From contig NC_134509.1 of NCBI RefSeq assembly GCF_027942865.1, positions 21,252,697-21,316,696 on the forward strand: a stretch of 64,000 bases of DNA, given 5' to 3'. How positions within the stretch are numbered: position 1 is the stretch's first letter; the number at the start of each line of letters is the position of its first letter. Made by a program: the position numbers and the translations under genes. The notes under the pieces are model-generated. The model was not told the origin of the DNA and did not search any database. It saw only the letters and a program-made list of their open reading frames with translations. Shown piece after piece: positions 49,726 through 61,164 of this stretch. This DNA comes from Odontesthes bonariensis. Its lineage: Eukaryota; Chordata; Actinopteri; Atheriniformes; Atherinopsidae.

Positions 49726-52700
49726 TTTGAAATTGATTTCTTTCTTGCCTCGATAGTCAACGTAGGGCGCGGAAGCCCCAAGGATTCTGGGAGTGGCTGC
49801 GCCCATGTCCAGCTCTGTGAGAGTCAGCTCATTCATGAAGTAAGGCAACTGAAAGGCACAGAAGCAAACAACCGGTCAATTACAGTTACAGTCACACACA
49901 GACACACCCTGTCATGAGACATGTGAAGTGTCTCTGCGTCAGTCCCTGGAGGACCGACCAGGTCTGTTTGCACAGGTCACAGATCAAAACACACGTGACA
50001 AATAACTCAGGTTTGCCAGGCGTGTTCGAGAGAGTTAGCAGGATTTGTAAACTTTCACCTTTATATTTTATGCCACACTGACATTTGAAAAGCCATCTGT
50101 ATGTGTGTCAGCAGGAGGGTGACCAACTTGTTTCAGTTCAACCCAGTTTCTGTTTTAAAAGGATAAACTTGTTCTCCCGCTCACCCGTATCTTGCTGAGC
50201 TTCATCTGAATCTTTTTGGAGACCAGTTCAGCCCAGTAGGGCTCCATCAGGAAGTCCCAGAAGGCTCGGCCGAGAGCTGCGTTTACCCAGGCAACAAAAT
50301 CCTCCTCCTCTCCCCTGGGCTGCACTGGAGCCGAGGCGCTGCTCTGAAGCTACAGACGGGGGACAGTTAGCACGGAAACGCCAACAGAAAAGAACACCAA
50401 TCCTGCAGGATTGTAAAAATAATCAATACATCTGCATGGATGATTTACAGCGCAATAGCAGAGCAGTTATTGTAGCACAGGAAGGTTAAACATTGGACAT
50501 CATGTGTTAAATATGTTAATAGTGTAAAAGAAACTAGAAAATTCCTGAAGAAATTTTGATGGGTGCCAATCTACTGCCCGCCCAATCGATAAACCCTTCA
50601 GTTCAGTTAAAGTCGAGAGTCTCCTGTCACATATAAACTTTGAATGAGGTCTCTGTGATGTCGTATGACAGAGTTATGAGGCCTCCAAAACAGGGCATTT
50701 TTTGGCATTTTTGGCTCGTTAAGTGCCTTTCAATCGATTTTTCTGCGAGGCCCAAAATTCCAAAGACAGGTCTGTTGTAGACAGCCATGTCATTTGTATC
50801 AAGGTCCAGTTTTAAAAAACAGGTTTTTTAGCATTTTTAAATGCATTTTGGGGCTCGTTAAGTGCTTTTCAATCGATTTCAATCAATTTTCCCATTGAAT
50901 TTTGGGTCTCTGTGAGAGGTCTGATGAAGACAGTTTTGTCATTTTTTAAATCAAGGTCCTGGTTAAAATACAGCTTTAATGGCATTTTCAAAATGGCCTC
51001 ATTTTATGCTTTTCAATCGATTTTCCAATTCAATTTTGCGCTTCTGCCAGCCCCTAAATGGGGGAGACATTTATGTAATTTTTATCAAGGTCCGGTGTAA
51101 AAAACAGTTTTTATGCCATTTTAAATAAGCTTAAGTGCTTAGTGTTAAATGCTTTTCAATGCATTTTCCCAATGCATTGTGGGTACTTGGATAAGGCATC
51201 TGGAAGGCACAATATGGCTCCTGAAGGGCTCCATCTTGGCTTTTTCCTCCTAAGCAGTCTCTGGCTGTGTTCGAAACCGCCTACTACATACTTGAAAACG
51301 GCATACTCATCGATCAGACAGCATGCAGAGCGTTTACACACAGTGCACTTCACTCCTGCCCGAGCCGAAATCAGCCGGCCTGAAAAGCTGATTTCCCTTA
51401 AGCTATAAACTCTGTAAATATATAACTTTAGTAACATTTGAAACATTTTCAGGCGAGAAAGTAGTCATTTAGACCCCCAAGGTGTTGAAAATGTGACAAA
51501 ATACCGGCTATTTACAAGTTTTTTCCCACGAATTCGGCGCCACTAAAGCTAGCCGCAGTGAGCAACGCACTTCCGGTTATGCCGTTTTGACTGCTCTCGT
51601 CCCGTTAACGGAATTTGACCGTTCAAATGGCGATGGGCAACGTCACGTTACGTTGCATCTTGGGTAGTTTGAGTGTAACAAGTAACCTCATGATGAATAC
51701 TCAACATTTCGGCAAATCTAGTATGCATCTACTGTACATCCGGGAACTTAAAAAAGTATGACTAGTAGGAATAGTAGGAGAAGTAGGCGGTTTCGAACAC
51801 AGCCTCTGTGTCAGCCCTGAGCAGGCTCTTAAGCTTGTTGCTAGGAGACAGCTCGTTAACACGTGTGCTGCTCAAACTGACAGGTGCTGCAAATGACACA
51901 CACTTGTCCCTGTTAAAAATGGAGCATTTCTGATTTCCGCCTACTTTCTCGAACAAACGGTCACAGCTCGAAAAGTAAATCTCGTATCCGAATCATTTTT
52001 GTACCGTGAGCACCACAAGGGACGGCCGAATCCAGCGGTGTAATTTTCATTCGGCTACCCCCTCGGGCTCGTTTTAAATGGCAGTTTTAAAATCATATTT
52101 AAAGACTGATTTTAGCCATTTATAAATCGACGGAACATCAGTTGGAGGGACACCACTCTTCGCTCAGAGGCAATTTGTGATAAATCTGTGTGGCAGAGGT
52201 CAATGAGTGGGACATTGTGTGAAAGAGGACAAAAATACCTACGTTTTGTGAAAAAATTTGTCCAGATCGGCCAGATATTTCAGACATGAGAGAGTTTTGT
52301 TTGACGAATCTGTGATTAATGATTTTTAGAGTGAGAGCTTGAGTGCGTGAGACGCACGACCTGACATTTTGGCACCCTCAAACGTAAACTGCCGTCGTGT
52401 CAAAGCCGTATTAAATATATTCAAACCCTTCGATTCAGTTATAGCCGAGAGTCTCGTGTCACTTACAAACTTTGAATGAGATCTGTGCCATGCTGTATGG
52501 CTGAGTTATAAAGCCTCTGAAAATGCCTTTTTCAAGCTCGTTAAGGGTCCAAATCGCCATTTTTTGACTTTTTGATGAGGATTCCCTGTTTAAATTTTCC
52601 GACATTTTCCCATTTTGCCGGAATTCCTTTTGACTAATGAGAGAGAAAAGTCTTTGCACACTATTCCCAATCAATGCGCACCTAACGGTGCGCTTTTTAT

Positions 52701-55700
52701 GTCGGTCGGACCATCGCTGCCAGACTAGTTAAGCGCCGAACTTTAGGGCGGAAACGGGAGAATAATAATCTGGCACAGGAGTAAGATGTGTGTCTAATGC
52801 CTTCGGCATTGGCACCCATAAATATGTGCTACCTTCTTATCAGCCCCCGGACTGCTGTGTAGACTCTGCAGGGCAGGGCTGCCAGCTGTGGGGCTGACTG
52901 GCAGCTGTTTTGGCAGCAAAGAGCCCATGTAGACAGTGTAGTCTAGCAGAGGCTTTGTTTTGGCACTGCCCGCTGTCGTTAAGGAGGCTGTTGAGTCTTT
53001 TGACCTGGGCAGAGATGCCAGCACCTCATCCAGACTGCTGCGGCTGCCGTTGCGGCTGTTCGAGCTCAAGGCTGTGGAACGGAGGGGATTCAAATATTCC
53101 TATTAGATTATGCTCTTACGAGGGACAAAATGAGTTCAGCGATTACTCACCTTTCTTACTGCCACCAACAGAAGAAGATTTCGTCAGTTCCACTTTGAGA
53201 TTAGAGGCTGACAGAAACCTCTGGAACCATTCTTCCTTCTCTCTCCCAGTCCTTCCAAACAGGTAGAGGGTCAGATCTTTACTGGAAGAAGATGATGGCC
53301 TTCGCTCCTGAGCTCCTCTGGTCCCCTCTCCATTATCCTTCGTGCTCAACGCTTCACCAGCATCCGAACAGTCCCCCTCTGCCTTTGACATGAAGTGATC
53401 TTGTCTCCCAAGGTCAATGCAGATGGGGTATTTTTTGTTCCATATTCGCTTCCTGGCCAGACTCTGAGGTACCAAACATACCTAAAGGGACATTCGGAGT
53501 AATAAACCAGGGGCCGAAAAGGTTTGTTAATGCGTAAACTTTACCAACTAAATAAAAGTTAAAGAACAACCTTCAATAAAACCTTTAAAGCTCTAAGGAT
53601 GTGCACAGCCCTGTTTTACGTGTGCTAAAAAAAAAAAAAGTGTAAAAGCATACTTTGCAGTTAGTGAGGTCATAGATCTTCTGACTGATGTAGGTGACAT
53701 CGGGTTTTGGTTCATTGTGCGCAGCACGGCGGGCGATGTTGCGGTTGGGTTTCGACAGACGAATGATGGAACCCTCCAAGCGGACGTACACAGACTGCGT
53801 CAGCGTGGCGTGGTACGTTTCTGGGTCATAGTTGGATATCTCATTCATCCAGCCCTGAGAGAAGACAAACCCATCAGCATCAATGAGATTTACACCAACA
53901 CGGGAAAAAAAAGCATTAATTTTCTCTTTGTTATCAAAGATTTGCATAATCAAAATGCTTCTGAACAACCACAAACGAGATAAAAGTCCAACACTTCTTC
54001 GTACGTCTGCTGTTTGTCTACAGCAACTTAATCAATCAACCAGTGATCAATAACAGCCGTGCCGGCACCATCTACACGTAAAGCTGTACTTTAAAAAAGG
54101 AAAAATAAGCTGAAGGTAAATAAATTACTCGTGAACTGTATTAACTATGTTAAACTGAGGTTTGTGGTGATCTGTGTGATCCCCTCCCTCTCTGCTGTGC
54201 TTCAGCTCCGCCTCCACAGCCCCTCCCACCAGAAGAAGCAGGGTCGTGTAGGCCGGAGCAACTCTACATGCATCAGTGACTGACAATGGCTAGAAATGCC
54301 ACCCGGCTCTGACTGTTGTTTCACTCAGGAAATCCCACTGCACTGATTTTCAACCAGGTTCTGGTGTTAGGACCAGTTCAGAACTGGTTGAACTTTTAAA
54401 AGCTTTATCAGAACTGGATTAATTTGTTCCACAGCAATCCAGCCTCTGCTTAGTAACACCACTGCTTCGCTTTAAATGTATCTCGTACTGTTTGAGCCTT
54501 CTTCTACAGCACTTCTTTAGGAAATCACAGCTGATTTTCAGACATCACAGAGTTTGTTTCGTGTTAATAACACCACATCAGTTTGTAATCCCTGCTGTTA
54601 GCGTCATCCTGTTTGTGAAAGCTCTTTGCAACGAAGAAACCTGTTTTAAAATGCTGACGTTACTGCACATGAGTTTCAAACATAGTTTCAATTACAACTC
54701 GTGCTTAGTTGCAAACACGGTTCACAAATGGAGTTAAATACTGTGTGTGAGTAATGCCTATGATGCATATATTTCAAAATACACTAGTCTTAATTAGTGT
54801 GTGTAAAGGTGTGATCTGATAATCTAATCCATTAAATCTAAGTCCAATCTAAACATGTTTCTTGCTTCTACACGTCAGACGTTTTAGATTTAGTAATATC
54901 AGGTAATCTTGTCGATAAAGCTCCTAAATCTATAAATCAAGAGAATGAAAAGAACCTTCACTCACCTTATAAATGTCTGGTTCTTTAATATCCAACTTGG
55001 TCTTATTCCACAGCTTTTCACGGTTCCTTGAATGTCGAACACCGACTCCAGAACGTTTTGGTCCCGTCAGCCACACAACACCGATGGCTAAAAGGAATCC
55101 CAGCCCAATCCCGAGCAGCATTCCTCCAATGTAAGTTGGCAGAGGTAATACAAAACACCCATAGACCAGAACGGTAAGGATAGAGAGAGTGTAGTGTGGA
55201 ATACTAGGCGGCGGCTCAATGCCTTCACATTCATCGTCACTGTTTGGGTCAGAACTACCACTTAGTGGCCCTTGGCTACCAGATCTGGTACTGTCAGTTT
55301 TATCTGCACTTAGACCTTCTGTGTCAGTCCCAAAGTCCTCGCTGTCCAGGATGCAGAAGTCGTCCTCATCCTGTTTTGCGAGAGCAGACATGGAGCACTT
55401 GTCCAAAGACGTGGTGGCTAAAGATGATTTGTTGGGGCTCTTAGTGTCAGCGGAAGGATCACCAGGTGACTCGGCTGTAATAGAAGTCCAGCTGTTGGGG
55501 CTTTCAGCCTCCAGCTCACCCCCTTCTTCCTCCTTGATGCAGTAATTGTTGTTGCTCTCCAGGTGACCGTTGTATGAGCTGATGTTCGAGAGCTCTGTGG
55601 CGCTGGCTGAGAGCACCTTAGGTCGGTAAATGCTACTGCCAACCAAGCTGCCGCCCTTTTCATCCATGATCTTACTCAGCAACTGGAGCGGTTCGGAAAT

Positions 55701-56504
55701 AGCTTCAGAGAGACGCCGCTTGGTGTCTTCGATTCGTGCCTCGACCTCTGAGACATTGAAGAAGCTTCTGTTATCTGGCGAGGTTAACGGCGAGCAGGGG
55801 GCAGTTTTAGAATCACTAGCTGATGTCATGGCAGCAGAAGGCATCCGGGACTGTGCAAACTGCTTAAAGAGCTGCAGGTTAAGGCGAGATTCTGGAAGAC
55901 GGTAGGATGAGGAGGAGGAGGAGGAGGAGTCCTGGGATGTATCCGAGGATAAAGATTTGACGAGACTCTTCATGAGATGCCTGTGTCTTATCGAGGAAGC
56001 TGGAACAGAAGAGACTCTGTCGCGAGACTCAACGTCAGAGGAGAGAGACTTCACCATACTTAGAAAAGGTTTATCGGTGGAGGGAAAGCTCAAAGATTTC
56101 GTGGGAGAAGAATTGGTGGTTGATGATTTTTGCTCAGAAACATGTGAAGGCGTGGTTTTTGAGGGAGAACGGTCAGTGTGACCTGTAGAATTTGAAGAAC
56201 GCCTGGATGAATCAGGAATGACAACATCTCCAGCTGCAGGGCACAGGTTCAACCCCTCGAACATTTCCTCGCTCGCCTCTAAAGCCGTCACAACATTCGA
56301 GTCAACCAGAGCAGCTGAAGTAGAGGGGACAGATGTTATATACAGCTCCTCTTCCTCCTCCTCTTCCTCCTTCCCAAGGGCTGAGAAGCGGATGGTGATG
56401 GACTCCTTGGACAGTGATCGCTGGACATGAAGCTTGGAGGCCACAGGTGGCAGTTTATCTGTGGGGGGAGAGCCGTCTGCATGGTGCGGATGCTGGCTGG
56501 TCAT
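41563..56504 (-). CDS. tex2: Testis-expressed protein 2 (SMP-domain lipid-transfer protein)
   Basis: Minus-strand coding exons: 54966-56504, 53654-53854, 53151-53481, 52833-53071, 50185-50349, 49749-49848, 45306-45432, 44526-44639, 44140-44355, 43645-43765 and 41563-41682. They sum to 3273 nt, or 1090 residues. The first exon encodes a long Ser-rich disordered region and, near residues 438-481, hydrophobic segments (TLSILTVLVYGCFVLPLPTY then GMLLGIGLGFLLAIGVVWLT) that insert in the ER membrane. A PH-like region follows. The SMP domain begins about residue 783 (DFVAWVNAALGRAFWDFLME, then SKKIQMKLSKIRLPYFMNEL) and runs to PNMDDVWLPIMHSAMDPR near the end. By family knowledge TEX2 moves lipids at ER contact sites; yeast Nvj2 is its relative. 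Exon 6 ends with a GC splice donor. The ATG exon has an acceptor at 56527/56528, so a non-coding leader exon lies further upstream. Confidence 0.95.
42340..43395 (+). mobile_element. 5'-truncated L2-type LINE, decayed
   Basis: Plus-strand frames give successive reverse-transcriptase pieces: LISHLQHWVGIT near 42425, HCYADDCQIYIPL (the catalytic YADD box) near 42630, and HAFISARLDFCYALYVGVSH, then QLVQNVAARLLTG, near 42895-43010. The 3' end GCTTTATAAATAAACT near 43378 is typical of L2 tails. It lies antisense in the last intron of tex2. Frame breaks make it non-functional. Confidence 0.85.
43835..43848 (+). promoter_or_regulatory. Putative CTCF site in a tex2 intron
   Basis: CCACCAGGGGGCAC matches every position of the CTCF core CCASYAGRKGGCRS. 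It lies between tex2 exons 9 and 10. Binding is inference. Confidence 0.45.
45898..45911 (+). promoter_or_regulatory. Putative CTCF site in tex2 intron 6
   Basis: CCACTAGAGGGCAG matches the CTCF core at all positions and has the same strand as the sites at 28.3, 32.9 and 43.8 kb. Confidence 0.5.
46161..46394 (+). mobile_element. Tc1-like fragment of the same family as the anapc11-intron element
   Basis: The plus strand encodes LNKYGLFGRAAGESLFSLKR and FWNNVLWTDQTKVEMFAQNA, matching the minus-strand element at 18.4-19.6 kb almost base for base. Only about 230 bp remains, so it is truncated on both sides. Confidence 0.85.
46395..49690. other. tex2 intron 6, no further feature seen
   Basis: This is the large intron between tex2 exons 6 and 7. 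I found no convincing coding exon or named repeat here on either strand. Confidence 0.5.
49694..49724. repeat. (GT)n microsatellite 24 bp below tex2 exon 6
   Basis: About 15 GT units on the plus strand, or (AC)n on the tex2 sense strand, begin 24 nt inside the GC-AG intron that follows exon 6. Intronic CA repeats close to donors can modulate splicing. Confidence 0.93.
50559..52819. mobile_element. Unclassified 2.26-kb inverted-repeat element
   Basis: The left end ATGGGTGCCAAT (50559-50570) is the exact inverse of the right end ATTGGCACCCAT (52808-52819). The right end is preceded by a 15-nt palindrome, AATGCCTTCGGCATT (52796-52810). Inside are a direct repeat of about 110 bp (50591-50705 and 52423-52540, starting AAACCCTTC) and about four degenerate units containing GCTTTTCAATCGATTTTC (50694-51210). 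A second inverted-repeat element is inserted at 51263-51804. No open frame resembles a transposase, so it is non-autonomous. No target duplication could be confirmed. It sits in tex2 intron 4, with its right end 13 bp from the exon 4 splice donor. Confidence 0.65.
51263..51804. mobile_element. Nested 542-bp inverted-repeat element (MITE-like)
   Basis: GGCTGTGTTCGAAACCGCCT at the left is matched by its reverse complement at the right (plus-strand 51785-51804), and the similarity continues as CTACTA/CTACTT. The flanks TCTCT and TCTGT may be an imperfect target duplication. There is no coding capacity. The superfamily is uncertain. Confidence 0.75.
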
Positions 56505-56742
56505 TTCAGTACTCCCACTGAGTCAGTCTGCAAAGAGGGAACAGAGATCACAACACATTAGGGAGGAGATGATGAGTCTGTTAATCAGTTAGACGACAAA
56601 CAGAAGAACAATCATCTGGTTTGATAAACGTATAAAAGTGCTTCAGTTATTCAAAAATATATTAAATAACCACAAAAGCCCAAACCAGAGAAACAAAAAG
56701 GTTGAAGAATATCAAATATGAAGAATGACTGTTGCTAATTAC

Positions 56743-57388
56743 TTATTCTCCAACACAGCCTGAACCCTCTCAGACGAGCTTTCTGTCCTTTCTTTAAGGA
56801 GTCTTCAGGAATAGTTCTCCAGGCTTCTTGAAGGACATCCCAAAGCTCTTCTTTGGATGTCGGCTGCCTTTTGTTCCGTTCTCTGCCAACATGATCCCAC
56901 ACTGCTTCAGTAAGGTTGAGCTCCGGGCTCTGGGGAGGATTCATCCCTCCATCAGACCTGTTGCCACTGATTTTCAGTCCACTTCTTGTGTCCTTTGGCA
57001 CAGCTCAGCCTTTTCTCCCTGTTTCCCTTCCTTAAGAACGGCTTCTTGACAGCCACCCTTCCATGGAGCCCATTTCTGATGAGGCTTGGGCCAACAGCAG
57101 ATGGATCCGCTGAAGGTCCAGATGCATCTCTCAGCTCCTGTGTCAGGTCTTTGCTGGATTTTTTCCTCTTTCTTAAGGACATCACTTTCAGATCCTGTTC
57201 ATCTGCTGTAGATAGTTCTTTAGGCCTGACACTTCTTCTTTTGTCCTCCACTTGTCCAGTTTCCTCAAATGTTTTAAGGACACACTGCACACCATGCTGA
57301 GATATGCCAAGTTTTCAGCTAACAGCTCTTTGGGAATCACCTTGTTGCTGCAGAAATCCTATTTTCTGTCTGTCAAACTGTGTTATCT
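56743..57388 (-). mobile_element. Internally deleted Tc1-like element, copy 2
   Basis: This copy has the same 646-bp length and the same internal junction as the element at 37735-38380, in opposite orientation. Minus-strand pieces read [20 protein letters not shown] and [20 protein letters not shown]. It lies just upstream of the tex2 first coding exon, in a probable leader intron, in the same orientation as tex2. Confidence 0.85.
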
Positions 57389-59321
57389 GAATAAATAAAG
57401 CTTTTTAGCCAATTAGAAATGTGTCAACACCATGTGTGTAAGATGAAGAAAGTCACTGTCCGTACTATTCCCCAAAAGGACATCCAGCCATTCCTGCTGA
57501 AGGGAAAATTAAATTTAGAAAATAACAACGAGGATATGATATATAATCTCCTCACTTACTGCATAGCTCAACCGGATTAGTTGTACGAGACTTAATTTCA
57601 GAGTAATCAAGCATCTTAACGCACAAAAATCTCGTCTACCTGCCAAAAACCTTAACAAGGCCTTTAACAAACCACAATCAAATAATCAGCTAAATCAAAG
57701 TGGCTAATCAGGAGCAATCAAGACCAAAGACGGCAGAGCTCAAATGAGAATCACGGCAGTCAGAGCACATGATTGCTTTAGCAGCTTTGAACAAAAACAA
57801 AACACTTTACCTGATCCACATTTTACTGATGGAAATCACCTTATTGGACTTCTCCCAAGAGCACGTTTTGCATGTTATGTTGCCCAATGAAACAGATCTG
57901 TGACTCTGACACCATCGGGTGCGAGAATTCAACAATTTCCATCAAACTGACAAGATCTAAATCTTCATCATTTTAAAAACCTTTGGGGCACATGTCAGCA
58001 GCCACCAGCCACACTGTGAACTGAAATGGGACAATGCAACAACTGTTGCCGCTAACATCAAATGATCTAAAGGACTTTGTCTTGCTCGCAGTGAGTTCTG
58101 ACTATGCATTGGACAAAGATCCACCTTTATGTCCAACTATGCGAGAAAGACGTCTACGACTCCGAGTCTGTGCAACATCCTCTGGTGGTAACAATAGAAT
58201 TGAGGTAATGTCTTGCTGACATCTGGCACTGGTGTCCTCGTGCTGTGTCCGGGCAGCAGAGGTGGCATCATATCAAGTTGGCTCACTTATTTACAGACTC
58301 AGCCACTCACCGTCACATGGGTCGTGAGCAAGCTCATTACCCAGTCGGGCAGTCTGCCATCCACCTCCGTTCCCAGCTAACCAACCTTTGGTCAGAGGCA
58401 ACACAATGAGGCCCTTGTTGTGGATAGTCAGTTGCAAATGAATTTCATGTTAATATAGAAGACTCAGAGGTCGTAACAGTTTTGCAAAATAGCAAATTTG
58501 AATGAGGTAAGACAGAGTTTTTTTTTGTTTTATTTTTTTTGTTTGACCGTTGGTTTCATTTCCCAATCAGAGCGAAACTTTGTAATGTTGAGAAGAAAAT
58601 TCAATCAAGACATTATGTGGATTCCTTAAATATAAGACACCCTGTCATACATTTCTTCTCCTCGGATCAGATGTGGGATTCATATTCTAAAAACCTGTGG
58701 GTGAAGCCTTAACCCTGTTAGATATCTGAGCCACTGCCTGCACAATGAGATGATATTCAGTCCCACCAGACCTCAGTTCAACTCAGCAGACCGTCAGTCT
58801 TAAAGACCAACATCTGGAGCCATTTTAGATTTTAAAATCGGAGAGAAATTTAAGCAACCAGATACATGCTGAAACCACAGATCCCAAACAAAAAGTTATC
58901 ATGCAACGCTTCATTTTCTAACACTGTTCAGCCCATAGGAGGCCAAATATGACAGATTATCACGGCCTTCCTTTACGCTACTTTAATACCTCCTTAAGTG
59001 AGCAGAAATAGTCCACCCAGCTACATATCATCACACACTATTCAGGTCTCCATTTCCATTTCCAAGATATAAATATGTAAAGGTAAATGGAACCAGAGGC
59101 GATGTTCGTTTCCAGTTAGGACGATTCTTCTTCTACTGGGTTACAACCATGAGCAGCCAAGTTTCTTCCCCTCAAACCCGTTAATGGAAAACTTGTGCTC
59201 AACACTTCTTTATTCCACCTTTTCATAAGATCTCATCACGTGTGCTTCATTAGTGAAAGGAAAGCTGACAACTAATGGTGAAAAATTCTGTTTTGTCCCC
59301 ACCTCAAGACATTTATGGCTC
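57389..59321. other. tex2 upstream region, no gene recognised
   Basis: I see no supported gene. One short plus-strand frame (58034-58219) looks weakly protein-like and could end at a donor-like GAG|GTAATG near 58203, but it has no recognisable motif and no clear acceptor. Confidence 0.45.
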
Positions 59322-59323
59322 TA

Positions 59324-59983
59324 GCATGGTTGCCGCGTCTGCTAGCGCGAGCGGTGTTGATGACGTCACGAGTTCGTGCCCGCCATAGGACCCTATATAG
59401 TGGCGCAAGTCGTTGCGCGCCAGTAGTTGCAATTTTCTCCGTCACAGAGGTGGCGCTGCTACGTGAAGGTTACCTCTACTCTACAACCACGAAAGTGGAG
59501 AAGAAAACAATGCCGCTGTCAAGAGCAAGAATACTGTAATTAATGATACTGCTGCTTTTCGGATCATTTTAATTTTTTAATTCAGTTAAAAGAGGTGAAG
59601 GTTTGAAGCCCCCAGCATCAACAGAGTCTCTGCCCTCTTCTTTTCCTTCACGTATCTGTCCCGTAGCTTCTTCCACACATTCTTACAGAACTCTCCCTCT
59701 TTCCCCAAAGTTCTGCCAATCTCTGCGAACCAGTTTGGGGAGTTTACGTGCTCCCTGTGCTGTTTCACTGCAGTTTCGTACAGCTGCCTGTACAAACGCA
59801 CCTCCTGACTGAGCCTGGTCTCACATTGGTCCATCCGGTTCGTTGTGCTCGGCGCCGCCAAGTTACAAAAATCGACTGGTGCACGACAACGCGCTGCGCC
59901 GTCTTTTCAAGGGAAGCGCCATGCCTGCAACGTCATTTTGACGTCACGGTGCGACACCGCCGTGACAGACGCGGCAACCATGC
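59324..59983. mobile_element. 660-bp inverted-repeat DNA transposon carrying a MADF-type frame
   Basis: The left end GCATGGTTGCCGCGTCTG (59324-59341) is the exact inverse of the right end (59966-59983), and both flanks carry TA. Similarity continues inward through GCGGTGT and TGACGTCA on both sides. The inside contains one MADF-domain reading frame on the minus strand. MADF and Myb-like proteins accompany transposases in PIF/Harbinger-type elements, so this may be a deletion derivative of such an element that kept only the accessory gene. The superfamily assignment is inference. Confidence 0.75.
59586..59861 (-). CDS. MADF-domain (Adf-1-like) protein, transposon-borne
   Basis: The intact 91-residue frame starts MAAPSTTNRMDQCETRLSQE. 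A MADF-like core follows (RLYRQLYETAVKQHREHVNS, NWFAEIGRTLGKEGEFCKNV, WKKLRDRYVKEKKRAETLLM). MADF domains bind DNA. The frame stops soon after the domain, so this is either a minimal protein or a first exon whose continuation was lost. It is uninterrupted although the element is short, which suggests recent mobility or selection. Confidence 0.55.
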   Translation of the reverse strand: MAAPSTTNRMDQCETRLSQEVRLYRQLYETAVKQHREHVNSPNWFAEIGRTLGKEGEFCKNVWKKLRDRYVKEKKRAETLLMLGASNLHLF

Positions 59984-60573
59984 TACCGCCTTTAGAAGAC
60001 GCTGTGCAGTGAAGTTTCACCACTGATCCTGATGAAGCTGGTTCCAGAAGCAAACTGGCTTTAACAGTCATGTTTACAGACATTATGGAAAAGCTCACAC
60101 CTTGCTTTTTTAATGAAGCAACATGTATCTAGAATGAGAAGTAACCAACAGAACCATGAATTGAAGGAAGTGTCTATAAGTGGGTTTGAATATTGTGGAA
60201 TAGGAGGTGGAGACCGATTAAAAAGAACAAGGCATTTATCATCAAGGCCAGGATTTAACCCAGCGGTCCCGGTCGGCTTCACACTTTCATCAGCTGTGTG
60301 ATAAACCTGCAGAGATACTTCGCCTGTTTAAGGACATACCCAAGAAAGCTGCTCAGCAATTACAACATTGTGCAAACGTTATTTTCTGTTAGCCCAAGAT
60401 AACTTCCTCCTCTCCTCGCTGCTCTTTCCAACAGTCATCATAGAGTTCAACACAAGTTCACGACCCGATTCAATTCAAAATTGACATAATAAGAAATGCA
60501 GTCAGATAAGGAAAGTGGGACTTATACCATCATTAGCTGGTAGACAGTGTATGTGCGGGATGTACGTGCATGT

Positions 60574-61140
60574 ATCAAATCAAATTTATTTATATAGCAC
60601 ATTTCATGTACATAACAATTCAAAGTGCTTCACATAAAATAAAAGCATTGCAGCAGGGAGTGTAAGAAGCATTAAAAATACATAAAAGAATATAAAGAGA
60701 AACAAATAAAATCATTTAAATGAATTTAAAAACAAGCAACAGTCAAGATAAATTAAAAGATAGCGTGCAGATTTCATGCATAGACACATGAGAAAAGAAA
60801 TGTTTTTAACCTGGATTTAAAAATGTCTACATTTGGTGAAAGTTTAATCTCCACTGGCAGTTTGTTCCACTTGTTTGCAGCATAACAGCTAAATGCTGCT
60901 TCTCCATGTTTAGTCTGGACTCTGGACTGGACCAGCTGACCTGAGTCCTTGGATCTAAGAGCTCTGCTGGGTTTATATTCTCTGAACATATCACAGATGT
61001 ATTTTGGCCCTAAACCGTTCTGGGATTTGTAAACCATCAGCAGACTTTTAAAATCTATTCTGTGACTGACTGGAAGCCAGAGTAAAGATTTTAAAACTGC
61101 TGTGATGTGTTCAGATCTCTTGTATGATCCCATGTTAGAG
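60574..61140 (-). mobile_element. L2-type LINE 3' end
   Basis: A minus-strand frame encodes the C-terminal end of an L2 reverse transcriptase (KRSEHITAVLKSLLWLPVSH, RIDFKSLLMVYKSQNGLGPK, FSCYAANKWNKLPVEIKLSP). It is followed by the 3' tail, whose plus-strand reading is ATCAAATTTATTTATATAGC near 60579. The element is 5'-truncated near 61140. The frame is still open over about 120 residues, so the insertion is fairly young. Confidence 0.88.
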
Positions 61141-61164
61141 AACCTTTAGCCCCAGTTTTTACAG

